Assembly: GCA_036852015.1 (NCBI GenBank)
Contig: JAANDG010000062.1
Span: 1 to 64,000, forward strand
DNA: 64,000 nt
Direction of reading: 5' to 3'
Origin: Pelodera strongyloides
Lineage: Eukaryota > Nematoda > Chromadorea > Rhabditida > Rhabditidae
Notes under the pieces: generated by a model
What the model saw: only the letters and a program-made list of their open reading frames with translations
Databases searched by the model: none
What the model was told of the DNA's origin: nothing
Part shown: positions 26,247 to 38,000 of the stretch, one piece after another
Layout: every line of letters begins with the position of its first letter
Position numbering within the stretch: the first letter of the stretch is position 1
Translations under genes and position numbers: made by a program

Positions 26247-27412
26247 ATATTGTTTAAAGTGGAATGGCACGTGGTTTGTGAAACTTTCCTTCTCCCATGG
26301 ATTACTTGCAAATCAATTATGTATCGGAAATGCGGAAAAGCGAACGGAAACTCTGGTCGACGGCTTAGACTATTTCGGAAAGTTTCAGTATGTGGGAGAA
26401 CACTTGGCCAGATTATGTAATAGAAACACGAGACGTACTTCTTTAAAAATATTGCGTCAGCAAACAGTGTTGCAAGGTAAATATTTTCGCAAGGAAGAAA
26501 GAAATAGTGCAGTTTAATCCCTCCTCTTTGGTTATTTATAATCAGTATCAAGCATATTTTGATCTCGTTAGTGTATTGCTCCATAACCATTTCTTTAAAA
26601 TTTATGTTTTAGCGGACGACAGTAAATATATGTAGTGTTAAATTTAACGGGTTAACGGGTTTATTTTGTTGACTTTTTTTTTTACAAAATATTTGTTTGT
26701 AGAGTGTGTGAATTGCATGCAGATGAACGTAATAGCTTTCATTTTTGTTTCATACGTTTAGTTACAAGTTATAAATGTAAAGATTATACAAATGTATATT
26801 TTCGCTGCTTTACCCACGTGGTGAATAAAGAGCTTGGTTTTTAATCGCTAAGCTTTTCTTTGAATTGAACCCTGAATGTTTTATGGCATATGAGCTGTAT
26901 CGTGCAATGCAATGATTCATTTCTTATCTGTTTTTCTTCTTTCGCGTACGTATTGTCTTATTGATGAAGTTATTGGTGAGTCTTATCGTAAAAAGCCGGC
27001 TTGCGCAATTTTATGTTTTATCTGGCTCATTTCTTCCAGACACGGACTCTGTATTGTATTTCTAACCTGCAAACATTGATTTTTTTCTCGAAGGATAGAC
27101 TAACCCTTTGAATGTGTTTCAGCTAAATACCCTTGGTTTATCATTATAATATTTCTTGTGAGTATAGTTTATTAATATTGCTCCTTCCTTTTTTTTCTTG
27201 TAATTGAAATATTTTTTAAAATTGGCAATGCAATAACTTTCCATTGAGTGAAACGTCGTTTTTTGGCACGCTGTTGGGCAAAATGAGTGAGTTGCGGCAT
27301 AAGCTAGCAGTGTGCCAGATAATGGCGATTCGTGTGCCGCTGTATACAAGAACGAATAATTAATATTTACATTTTAGTGGTCTACCCGTTTGTCGATTGT
27401 TTACCTGAAGAC
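26247..27412. other. INTS1 3' flank and RNF216-like copy 1 upstream region
   Basis: Contains the probable INTS1 3' UTR and the start of the segmental duplication (from about 26410). A TTTTAG acceptor at 27372-27377 lies 35 bases before the ligase start codon. No separate gene is recognised. Confidence 0.6.
26824..26829 (+). terminator. Candidate INTS1 poly(A) signal
   Basis: AATAAA, 578 bases after the INTS1 stop codon and before the next gene. Confidence 0.45.
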
Positions 27413-30400
27413 ATGGCCGCTGCACCTGCAGCCCCTGTTATTGCGGAAGGGGACGCTGTCGATGATTCTGTAAGTTGTTGATTTATTTATTAAATAAAGA
27501 ACACCACATGGTGCACTATGAAATGATGAAAAGAAAGTACTATATAACTCGTCGTTAGTCGTTGATTAGCAACCGGTAATTTGATAGTAAAACAATGGAA
27601 ATCAAGCGTTATGTATTGATAAGTAATGAACCGCTTCCATGTTCGATAGTTTTACGCTTGAGAAAATCTCAGCTACAGTAGACTAATTGCACACACTTGT
27701 ATACACGTGACGTTAAATCGCGTTCGGGATGATCTGTCAAACGCCACTCATATTAATTAGCTTGTGAAGTTAGCTTTTTTTGTATAAAGAAATATCGTTC
27801 AGCAAATGGAGTCAATCATGGAACGGTTTCGCATGTCCGACGCACAGAAGGATCAGTTCGTGGAAAACGCGGTTAGTGTTTTTGTTTTCTGAAATCTTAT
27901 TGTCTCTTTAATGTTGCGTAATGTTGCTTATTTGAAAGCTTGATGCTGCATAGTGGGGGTTTCCAAGTATGCCGAAAACAGGGCGTGTTTCAGCCAAATA
28001 TACCATATTTTGGAGCTAAACGTGTATCATGAAAAATTATTTGAAAATATTCTCGTGTAGTTCCAAAATACAGTTTTTTAAGTGCTTGGAAAGCCCATAA
28101 ATGTTCGTTGTCTAGTTACTAGTCAGTGTGAAGGGTTTGCTTTGTTCACCATGATCTTCGCGTTGTCTTTTTGTACTGTTGGGATGTGAACTGTAACGCA
28201 AGGAGACGATTGTTAGAGCTGCTCCGTTACTTGACGGATACACCAGATATAGATTGAAGGAAAGCATTCATTTTGGTAGGAATTACCGCCAGCTAACTAA
28301 CGGGAGTTTTCATCGTGTAATTCCTGAAAGTCCCTAATATAGTAGGAAGAAGCAAGTTTAGAAGCAGATGTTTCCTCACATGTTGGAAACGACGATTCGC
28401 GAGGTTATAAACTCCATACCGTCGGAAGACGAGGCTCTTGATCAATTGCTCCAGCTCAACGATCATGAGGAGGCTATGGCGTACAGCGAGGCGGAACACA
28501 ATCACGTATGTGTCGGCTTTTTTTGGCAGGTTTAAAGCGTTATGGCGCGCGTGTTTTTTTGAGTGTTCTGTATAGTATTATCATATACTCTGTACGGTGG
28601 CTGTACGGTGGCTGCGCCGTATCCTGATTATCTCTTTGGTTATCAGCGTATTTCACGTACTGTTTGTTGTATAGGGTACATTGAAGGATTGAAGCGCGGT
28701 TCCGAATTTTGGCTACAGTGAGGAATGCTTACGGCTAGTCATCATCCCTGTAATTAGTTATGGCGCTCTTTTAGATTCCCGTAGCACTCAATGCCACTGT
28801 TGGGGGCAGCGTTGTCACCCTAAAGGACGATGACCCCGACGGAAGCCTTGCCGCCGCTATTGCTGCCAGCAGAGACACGCACACCCACACAATGGGGGAG
28901 CGACGACAAATGGACCCTGCCTATAACCAGAAGCAGTCAGTTTTTTCATCGTAAACGAGCATTGCATTTTTCTTTTGTATCTGCCTCTATTGTGTAAGTG
29001 TATTATGTTGTCCTGAGCGTAGATGTGTTAGTTTAAACCATGCGACTTAGTGTCGCTCGGTCTGAGGGTTGCTCTCTCTCCCCCCCTCTCTCTCTCTCTC
29101 TCTCTCTCCCTCTCTCTCGCTGGTATGTTTTTCTTCATGTCGTTATTTTTTTGGTTGTTTAGAGTGGTGAATGCTGAGGACTGGAACCGTTCCATGCTAA
29201 AAGAAGCCGTATTTGAGGAGCTGAGGCGCAGGTTAGTTACAGGAGCAGGCCTTCGATATGAGCAGAAAACATGTTGAGCGAAAAGTGGGCGTGGTTTCCC
29301 AACTTCTGCCCGTCTCATTGCTTTCTTTTTCCATGTACTGTTGCTATTATTATATTAGTGTGCTATTATAACTTATATTTGGAAGGAAGGTTATTAGTTG
29401 CAAAGGCTACCATAATACTTTGCATTTGTTTTAGAGATGACTTCATGAGAGACAAGAAGAAGAAGCGCACCAGACAAGATGCCTACGAAATGCAATTGTT
29501 TTTGCGTGATAAGTTCCCGGCGGTAAGTCAAATATTTTCTTTTTTCGATATTGGATTCGATATATTTATATTCTACTATTTGCAATGCGCGTGTTGGTTC
29601 CAGGGTAAAAATTCCGTGCGTAAATGGAGGGGGGTGGTTGGAGGTGGTTTCTTTAGCTTAGTGATAGACCGTTTTAATAAAACACCATGTTTCGATCAAA
29701 TATATTAATTTGGAATTGCTTCCGGAGGTGGTCAAAACCAATCCGGAGGTGGTTCGCGCGTGTTTTCACGCACCAGCCTGTACCCTTGGTTGGTTCGAGT
29801 TGATAGATTTAGTGCGAGTCGCCGCCTCAATGCCTGGTGCATTTGTTTTGCAAAGCTGTGATAAAACAGTGTAGTTCGTGCGCAGTGCAGCTTGTGCCAA
29901 GTGGCGTACCACGTGCAGTGCCAAAAAAAATCGGCAGATGCGGCTGGGTGCGAGGTTGAGGATCAGTGTATTTGAAGTGTTACAGCAATGTAAGCCTTAC
30001 CACCCGGAAGTAACCAACAATGTGGAATTCAACCTTTTGTGTGAAACAGTGAAATCGTCTGTTTCAGGTTGAAATGCGCTTCATCCAAAGTCTGTTCCTG
30101 ACGACTGAGATGGACTTCTACACGGTGGTTCTCATCTTTCAACTGCTCACTTGTGGGGATTATGAGAGACTAGTCAAGTACGGATGTGAGTTAATTTAGC
30201 TTTAGTGTCAGGTATTTTACTTAACTACGGTACTGAATATTGAAATGTACACCACCAGACGCAGGTTGACTCTCTGTGTTTGTATGTCTGGGTGTCGCGT
30301 GTGTGCTTGTGCGTGCATTTGTGTGCATGTGTGTTTCGTTCGCTCTTAGATTGAAAGCCACACGTAGGGTTTTGTTTGCAGTCCTATGATCCTTGCACTA

Positions 30401-33400
30401 TTATAAAACCAGTTTTTAGCCCTTTGTGTGTGTGTAAAGGATTCCATGATTATACAACGGTTGTGTAAAAAATTTACGTTTCAGTCATCACACGTGACGT
30501 ACCCTTCCGACAGATTCGCTGTAGTGCGGAGAAAGAAGCACAACGTAGATCGGAGGCGGCGCGTAGTTCCTCGAGGGTCCCCGAATTTGCCACCCGACTT
30601 TGGAGCATATTTGAAGAGATTGTCAATCATGTGAGTCATTATGTATGTGAGTCATTATGTATGATTTAATTTTTTATGCCATAATTCTTCTAGAATTACT
30701 AGGCGTAGTTTCTGGCAATAGGGTTTCATATTTCTGTATGAAATGGTGGAAAGAATCTCGGGCAAATTGCCCCCATTATTTGTGTCTTAATTTTGGTAGC
30801 TACGTTTGTAGGTTTGTCAAACTAGAACTAGTGAAACTTATGAGATGTGTACATGTGTAGTGTGGGCTTTTACAGGACTATGCGACCCCTCTGAACGAGA
30901 TGATGCGTTTTGATTGTGCGGTCTGTTTTGAGACCTTCCATGAAAATGATGCGCTATTCTGTACTCCGTTGCCTGGAGAAGAGAATAACGGTATGTAAAA
31001 ATTTGTTACTCTTGTTTTATTGATGAATAATTGATTAAATCGATATAACGGGCGATTTTTGCAACGTATTCGTATGTGGGAGAGTCTGCATTCCCTATGT
31101 TTGCAAATAAATGTAACTAATTTGCATACAATACACCATATGGGAAAACATCATTCAACATACGTTTCTAAACCTGCTGTTATACCACTTTAACACTTAC
31201 ATGCCTTTTCTTATCATACGCACACTGTATAGTTTATACTTCTTCAGGTGTGAACAGCGAAGTAAGGTAATTTGAATGAGAAATAGTTATTACCCGTGTT
31301 TTAGGTATTGTAGTGTGTTTTGTGATGTGGTCAGTGGTATGTAGCCTTTATCGCATATTCTTTGCCCGTTGGTAGACGGAGCTGTCTGGAAAATTCTACT
31401 TGCGTGCATGGTTAAAATTAGTTCCCTAGTTCCAAGTAACATTATATTATTTGGAAATTGGATAATTGTTAGTTTAGACTACTGTATGTACCTGCACAAG
31501 CTATCTCCTAGCTGCATATCGTGGGTCCTAGTTTATCAGGCCAGATATAGTTAGCGACTACAGTAACGCATTGTAACATCGTGCAACGTACGTTTTTAAA
31601 CCTGGTGTTATACCGTTTTACACTCTACATGTTTTGTCTTACAGACATTCCTTGCAGAGCGCCATGGGTGGTGTGTGGCATGTGTGGTTGAGCAAGCCAG
31701 GGCAAACCTCAGTGATCTGAGCCTCGGAAAGGGCGGCACGGGAATTAGGTGTCTGGCTCCGGAATGTAAACATGTTATCCTCTATGGTAAGTGTTGTTTA
31801 TGCTGGTTCTTTTATGTTGAATTATATCGCGTAGACTTTAAACGGTTTGTGTGAATTGGATGACATTATTGAATGAATCCACTCCGAGGAATCCCCTGCC
31901 CTGCAGCATTGTGGAAACTGGAAACGTGGGGAAACCGTCTTATATAACGGCCTATGTAACGAACATTTGTCTTTTTCTCTGGCCACATATTTGTATTGAA
32001 TTTTTACACTGGTAGTTTGATTAGTTTGATAGTATAATCGCGCTGGTAATCAAAGTCTTCCTTTCAGCTCGTGTGCGGAAAATCATAGAGGCTAATCATC
32101 CGGACATGCTCCGTCAATTTGATAATTTTGTCGACGCGGAAGCGGTCAACGCAGCCAACATGAAGGATGTAGAGACGTGAGTTGATATTGGAGATGTTAT
32201 GAAATCTCAGAAGTATGGGGAAAGCGGTCAAACACCCGACAGGGAGGTGGAGGTCTAGTTGCTACAGTATAATAGTCTTAAGAGACAGCCCACTTGTGAT
32301 ATATTTACGAGTGAGGTACGGTAGCACCTTCTTATCTTATCTATGTATTTGTATAATTGTTTAGTTGCCTGAAATGTGGATTCCGTTTTGTGCCGGAAAA
32401 GAACAAGGACGAGGACCCGGTTTTTGAATGCGTGGAGTGTCATTACAAGCATTGCCGGTGAGTTTTGTTAAACAGTTAAATTCATTAAGGTTTAAGGTTT
32501 TGTGCGTAAATATAGAAATTGAGCCAGTGGATTATTTAAAAAAAAGTTCTCCGGCTGGCGTGAACACGGCCATAGAAGGAACAAAAAATTACCGTATTCT
32601 CTTCCGATAATATCCCATCCATCAGTCAGCATATGTTTTCCGTTGCAGTTATCTTGGTTATAAACCTTACTTACACCTTATACCATTTCGTCAGTCGTTA
32701 TTAAATTTAATTTTGTAGATCACGTATCAATACCACAGTAATTAAATGGATACTCCAAGAAAGTTTATACTAGTAACTGGTGTTGTTTGCCTTATCATTT
32801 TGGCGTTACAGTATACTTACTTTTAGATACAGTATCCTTATAAACACCTACAGTATAATTACTTTTAAAGACCCCGATTTTCAGTAAGTGCGACCGTATC
32901 TATGATCAAAAACACGAGGGACGTGACTGCGATTATGAGAATGTCGCTGCCAGAAAGCAATTGTGAGTGCTTGTATTTACTAGCTTGTATTTATTGTCCA
33001 CAATTTACATATAGTTTATTCACCCACGCAAGTATAACACAAATGAATGTTGCTGGTTTTTCTTTGGTGACAGCCTGAATTACTGTTCATTGGCCATCGC
33101 TAACCCGTTGAACTCAACGGATCATTATCCGGTAATGATTTGCATATTGAGTGAATGGATGATGGATCGTTGAGAAATCTATTCAGCGAGCGAATACAGG
33201 GACTTTGAGTCGTTGTATATTAATATCAGTGAATAGTAACGGGGATATATGGTTAGCTGAGAATATAATATAATAATAATATAATATTTATTACGCACAC
33301 AAAAATGTACACGCACAGTTTGTCAATAAAATACACAAAGACATAAAAAGCGAAAAAAAAAAAGAAATACAACAATATACAGGAGATCATAACTGAAGGC

Positions 33401-34875
33401 TACGAATGGGAAAATATTGTCGGATTGCTCTCAATCATTAACGAGGTTCGATGTACGAATGAGTGTCTGCGTACCATTCTAATTACTCTGAAAATAATGA
33501 CCTAGAGTATGTTTCTTCGAGAAGTTGATTCGCCAAGTTTGTAGGTGGTGTTGGTTTTTATTATGTTATTTCATTCGCATTTTGTTCAGGGAAGAGGCGT
33601 TGACAAAAGCAGTTATCCGCCAGTGCAAGGCATGTGGCAAGGAGTTCATGAGAGTAGGTTTTTGTTTATTTTTTTGACCTTTATACGATTAGGAATGCAA
33701 CTCTTGATTCCAGAGTGTAAGAGGTTGCGCATATACCTTATTGTTAGAACTTGTATGCGTTAACGTTGGGTATTTTTTTTAAACGAGCGTAAATGCGTAA
33801 GCGTATGGTGCAGTGCATTATGGCTGGCAAACGACTCGGTCCTGTCGCCGCCTGGTGTTGTAGTGAGTTAGCATTCAAAGCGCGCGGGTTTGTTTTACAT
33901 CAAACGGCAATAAATCGACTCCCACAGCAGATTGGTCGGGTGCTTAGAGTCCCCCTGCACCGGTTGACATTGTTGCGGGGATCACTATCTTTTGTATTAT
34001 CGCTCTCGTAGCTCTAATATGTGTGTATTTTTGCCTAAGCCTAACACGTATGTTTTGCTTCAGAATGGCGGTTGCAGCAAGATGACGTGCCAGTGCGGAA
34101 GAACACAGTGCTACTTGTGCCACGCTGATGGAATCGATTACAGTCACTTTGGGTAAATAGTTGTATTTTTTGTTATCACTTATATTTTTGTATTTTAATT
34201 TGATAGTTGGTACAGTTGCGATGCAACAGCCTGTTTTTGGTGATAACATCCTGTTTTCGATGTATGAAACTCTATTCTCATATAGCGTATGCAAATTAGT
34301 GTCCGATTTTAGAGTCTCATTAATGCATTTGCGTACAAAATATGGTATGCAGATTCCTACATATGTTTCCAAAACCGGCCGTTGTATTGTTTTAAAGGGA
34401 AAAGGAGGACTTTGGCGACTGGGACTGAAATTTCAAATCCAGATGGTGAGTCCATTCCTTTTTTTGGCTAACAGTCCGCAAAGTTGTCTTGTATTTTGTA
34501 TTCTTGCAGTGAAAATGGTGAAGGAAAGTGTGCGCTGTTCGTCAATGACGACGTTGTGCACGGCAGGGACGAGCAGATGAGGAGACAGCTACTGACCACG
34601 GCCGCTGGCACTCAGAATTTGCAAGGTGGGCATATTTCAAAGGAAAGCGGGATGTCACAGGAAGGTGACGGAGTCACTGAGGCCGCAGTGGTCCCCAGGG
34701 AATTATTATTTTCCGTGGGAAACGAAAATAGCATTCTAACGTGAGAGTCGCAGAGAAAAACAGATGTTCCCTCTCGGGGGATTGAGTGGTGAATATGAAC
34801 TCAACTCTGCAATCGAGTAAGTACCTCATTTCACTAATTTTTTTTTCAGAAACCGATCGTCAGCAGTTGTATTAA
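27413..34875 (+). CDS. RNF216: RNF216/TRIAD3-like RBR E3 ubiquitin ligase, copy 1
   Basis: Seventeen exons, 1671 bp, 556 aa: 27413-27469, 27803-27871, 28362-28505, 28775-28935, 29163-29231, 29435-29522, 30068-30185, 30485-30630, 30876-30990, 31658-31786, 32068-32176, 32365-32457, 32885-32962, 33590-33653, 34064-34152, 34510-34625, 34850-34875. RING1 starts at Cys298/Cys301 and ends at Cys354/Cys359. An IBR with two CxxC pairs follows (about 402-445), then RING2 with Cys471/Cys474. Residues 481-491 (NGGCSKMTCQC) place the catalytic thioester cysteine at Cys484. The RING2 sequence GRTQCYLC and the C-terminal GKCALF are typical of RNF216 rather than parkin or HHARI. Residues about 45-75 (MFP...LLQL) resemble a CUE ubiquitin-binding helix bundle. 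The protein is shorter than human RNF216 (about 866 aa). Expected role: transfer of ubiquitin from E2 via Cys484 to substrates in the cytosol. Exon 15 must splice to 34510; an exon-like stretch at 34398-34445 would bring in a TGA. Confidence 0.93.
27956..28096. mobile_element. MITE family D (GGGGTTTCCAAGTATGCC ends)
   Basis: GGGGGTTTCCAAGTATGCC left end, CTTGGAAAGCCC right end, and an interior CTCGTGTAGTTCCAAAATAC. It is in the intron before exon 3 of ligase copy 1 and is absent from the matching place in copy 2. Related copies are at 41283-41430, 55310-55567 and 57563-57706. Confidence 0.8.
29072..29120. repeat. (CT)n microsatellite
   Basis: CT-rich tract with C-run interruptions in the intron between exons 4 and 5 of ligase copy 1. 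Confidence 0.95.
31043..31193. mobile_element. MITE, TATAAC-ended family A variant
   Basis: ATAACGGGCGATTTTTGCAACG at the left reads as the inverted counterpart of CGTTTCTAAACCTGCTGTTAT at the right. A partial right end recurs at 31586-31628. Both are in the intron between exons 9 and 10 of ligase copy 1. Confidence 0.7.
34205..34397. mobile_element. Diverged family A MITE in last large intron of ligase copy 1
   Basis: Right end CCAAAACCGGCCGTTGTATTGTTTTAAAG is clear; the left end (about 34205) is diverged. Its terminal TTTAAAG supplies an AG that could act as a cryptic acceptor. An in-frame TGA (34426-34428) would follow if that acceptor were used. Confidence 0.6.
34678..34802. mobile_element. 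MITE family B abutting the end of ligase copy 1
   Basis: TGAGGCCGCAGTGG...GAGTGGTGAATATGAACTCA. It lies in the last intron. If that intron is retained, the frame from exon 16 runs into the element and stops at TGA 34742-34744, giving an alternative C terminus of transposon origin. Confidence 0.75.
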
Positions 34876-36182
34876 TTCACCTAGGATCAAGATCACGAAG
34901 TGTGGAATGACTCTTAATTTGATGGTTTTGTTTCTAACCATTCTTGTACATACATATCCGGACTGGCGCCATTTTTGCCTCGAAATTTTCTTATTGCCAA
35001 TGAATCGCTTAATGTTGCCATTGTCAGGTCTCAGGTAGAGACTGTTGAGAAAAGTGTTGAAATGTATATTATAAACAACCCAACAGGGTTCTCTGCTATT
35101 TGTGTACTGTGCTGTAGAGCAGAACTGAAGATACACATTTGATTATGCTAGGCACTGCCAGCATAATCGCTTCCGTATTGATAATTATTCCGTTTCTGAG
35201 ATTTTGTGAGGTCACATGTAAAAAAGGAACCTTTATGATGAGAAGTAGATTGTATGCTCGTCGGCACAATAAACAAATCGTTGTCTTTGTTTCTCGGAAA
35301 CCCCACGTAGTTTTAATTGTCGCATAGATTTGGACAGATAATTTTTTTTTTATTATTTTGTGGAATTGTGGAGGTTTAATAGTTTAAAATTACTACTTTT
35401 TTGTTTTATTTGAAATTCACTCCCTGTCGTCTTCAACTTCTGGGATGATTTAGTAACTGCATTTATTTTTATTGAGGAATTGTTTTTTTCCCCAGTTTCT
35501 TTCGTTATGGTGCAATTCCGATGTTTTCTGTTTAGGTCTATGTATTGAGGCTCAAATTTCGCGTCATTAGATTCGTAATTCCGTTACATTGTTGGTGTTA
35601 TATTCTTCCGGTTGTCTTTAGTAGAACTGTAGTCTACTACAATACTTTATTGTATTTTTTTTTGTGTTATATGTTACTGTACTGCAGGATGTTAGACGTG
35701 GAGTTTAAATTGTGACGGTATATGATGTATGATTATGAACTGTGTGCCGAATTCTGATACGTTCATGATACTTGGTTCAGTCACCTTTCGAGATTCGAGA
35801 GGTGAACATAGCAGAGAATATTACCTATTGTTATGTTTGCTTTTGCTGTGTTTGCCTGTGCTTTATAACTGGTTGACTCGATTTGTATGAGCATGTTGGG
35901 ATATCTTATTCGTTCTGTATCTTTTGAAATAGATATCCGAGTTTTGTGTATAATTCATTGTACCTTTGCCTTTTTGTGTTGTAGCAGGTTTTTTTTAGTA
36001 ACGAGTATTTTTCTTTCGATTCCTGCCGCTAAGATTTCGTGATAGTATTACCGTGGCGTGTACTGAAATAAATAAATAGTTTTGCTCATTGATTTGTTTT
36101 TACATTGTTGCGTATTTTCGTGTGATTTACTTGCAGAATTTTACACTACATGGAGATAAGCTGTAAGCTTTACAGGGCGGAA
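34876..36182. other. Downstream region of ligase copy 1
   Basis: T-rich sequence with no exon I can support. AATAAA at 35268-35273 is a candidate poly(A) signal and AAATAAATAAA near 36067 is another. Confidence 0.5.
35268..35273 (+). terminator. Candidate poly(A) signal of ligase copy 1
   Basis: AATAAA, about 390 bases after the modelled stop codon. Confidence 0.4.
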
Positions 36183-36645
36183 GAGTTGGCTAAAACGGGG
36201 TGTGTGGGCTGAACGCGGTGTGTGTGGGCTGAACGCGGTGTGTGTGGGCTGAACGCGGTGTGTGTGGGCTAAACGCAGTGTGTGGGCTAAACACGGTGTG
36301 TGGGCTAAACACGGTTTGTGGGCTAAACACGGTGTGTGGGCTAAACACGGTGTGTGGGCTGAACGCGGTGTGTGGGCTGAACGCGGTGTGTGGGCTAACG
36401 CGGTGTGTGTGGGCTAAACGCGGTGTGTGGGCTAAACGCGGTGTGTGGGCTAAACGCTGTGTGTGGGCTAAACGCAGTGTGTGGGCTGAATGCGCTGTGT
36501 GGGCTAAGCTAAACGCGGTGTGTGGGCTAAACGCGGTGTGTGTGCTGAACGCGGTGTGTGGGCTAAACATGGTGTGTGGGCTAAACATGGTGTGTGGGCT
36601 GATCGCGGTGTGTGGGCTAAACGGTGTGTGGGTGTGTGGGCATGA
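36183..36645. repeat. 18-bp minisatellite, open in both strands
   Basis: About 25 units of GTGTGTGGGCTAAACGCG and variants (GAACGCG, AAACACG, AAACATG). Because the period is 18, one + frame reads as repeats of VCGLNA/T and one minus frame as repeats of FSPHTA. There is no evidence of translation. Confidence 0.9.
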
Positions 36646-36664
36646 CTGAATTTGACTGTGAGTT

Positions 36665-36692
36665 TTTAGAAAAGAAGTGAAAGCGTGGAAGT
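36665..36692 (+). pseudogene. Remnant resembling the start of a TMEM65 exon
   Basis: TTTTTAG, then AAAAGAAG and TGAAAGCGTG, match the acceptor and first bases of the TMEM65 exon at 50711, apart from a 3-bp gap, and then diverge. It probably marks the 3' edge of the duplicated segment, meaning that the original order was INTS1, ligase, TMEM65. The match is short (about 28 bp). Confidence 0.35.
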
Positions 36693-37201
36693 TCCCATAT
36701 AATTTAGAATATAGTTTGTGCGTACATCGAAACACAGTCAATGGATACTCTAACAATAAGGGAAATGCTTCAGATGCACAACCTGATTCATGGGATCACT
36801 TGTAATAAAACTACGACGTGACGTACGTCTAAGATTCTGTCAGCAAACAAACACAGTGTTGCAAGGAAAATATTTTCGCAAGGATGAAAAGAGGGCAGGG
36901 CAGTCGCCTCTCCTTTGGTTATTTTGAATCAGCACTTGCCAAATTTGCTCTCATTATAGTGGTTCTACTTGTTTAAAAGTTATGTTTTGTTGGAAAGTTA
37001 GCAGTGTTGCTTTAGTGTTACATTTTTACCGATATTTTTTATGTATTTATGTGTGGAGAAATATTTGTGCAATGTGCGCTTGCATATAGCTGAATTGTAA
37101 ATGTGGCGTGTCTCATATGAGCTGTATCGTGCAGTGATTCATTTCTTATCTGTTTTTTTTTTTGATGTGAAGCACGCTCCATGTAGAGGGATGATATCGA
37201 T

Positions 37202-37332
37202 ATTTCAAAGGTGTGTAGAGCTTGTAATCCCAATCAAAACGACAGGCTTTTATACCATTTATTGTCTGACAATAAATGGTATAAAAGCCTGTCGTTTTGA
37301 TTGGGATTACAAGCTCTACACACCTTTGAAAT
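37202..37332. repeat. Perfect 131-bp palindrome
   Basis: Two 65-bp arms, perfectly complementary, with a single T between them (37267). It is part of an insertion of about 170 bp in the upstream region of ligase copy 2 that is missing from the matching place in copy 1 (about 26925). Confidence 0.95.
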
Positions 37333-37610
37333 GTTTTTTTTTTATTCTTTCCTGTACGTATTGTCTTATTGAAGAAGCTGTGTGTGGCTTTTATCGTAAA
37401 GAGCTTACTCGCGCATTTTTATCTAGTTCCTGGATTGCAGACTGCAAACATTAGTTTTTTTCTCTCATCTGGCCTTTAATTAAGTTCAGCTAACAATAAA
37501 TAACCTTAACAAAATTTCTAGTGAATCTTTAGATTTTTTGTATTTTTCTTTCGAGCATGTATTGTTTTATTGAAAAAATTATGCGTGACTTTCAGAACGC
37601 GAAACTTTGA

Positions 37611-37790
37611 TGGTGCGCGGCGAAAAAAATCAGGCGAGCCCTAGATCTCGCCGCGCATTTCGGCCACGATTCGCCAAACTGTAACCAGGTTTCCCGGCGA
37701 AAGGGCGGCGCACCGACAGGAGTCCGGCGAAGACTGGGCGAGGTGCGCGGCTAGCTGTAGACGCACATGGGTTTTTTTCGCCGCGCACCA
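37611..37790. mobile_element. GC-rich MITE (TGGTGCGCGGCGAAAAAAA ends)
   Basis: TGGTGCGCGGCGAAAAAAA at the left and TTTTTTTCGCCGCGCACCA at the right, with a GC-rich interior. It is inserted upstream of ligase copy 2 and absent from copy 1. No other copy is seen in this window. Confidence 0.85.
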
Positions 37791-38000
37791 GTCGAGTTCA
37801 GTCTATCGTAAAATCTTACTTGCGCAAACGCTCTTATAAGCGCCAGAAGTGTGCCAGATGAGAGCGGTTCGTTTACCGCTGTTATTCTCTATATTGACTG
37901 AGCTCTTTTCTTGATTTTGCACTTGAACAAGGTTTAGAATAGAATAGTCATTAATATTCATGTTTTAGTGGTCTTCCCGGTCAGTTCTTTATTTGAAGAC

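Larger units (their letters stand above)
26410..31850. repeat. Segmental duplication, copy 1
   Basis: Matches about 36800-41870 in order. The match starts in the INTS1 3' flank (for example CAGTGTTGCAAGG at about 26467 and 36854, and ATGAGCTGTATCGTGCA at about 26888 and 37118) and runs through ten exons of the RNF216-like gene. Exons are well conserved; introns are largely diverged or disrupted by insertions. Confidence 0.85.

Noticed and set aside
34398..34445. Exon between RING2 and the last exons of ligase copy 1
   Set aside because: It would bring in an in-frame TGA, while direct splicing of 34152 to 34510 fits the phase and restores the family pattern. Kept only as a possible cryptic exon.
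36183..36645. CRISPR-like array
   Set aside because: Units are contiguous 18-bp repeats without spacers in a eukaryotic genome.
36190..36756. 188-codon minus-strand frame over the minisatellite
   Set aside because: The frame exists only because the repeat period is a multiple of three. No start or splice context or other evidence supports it.
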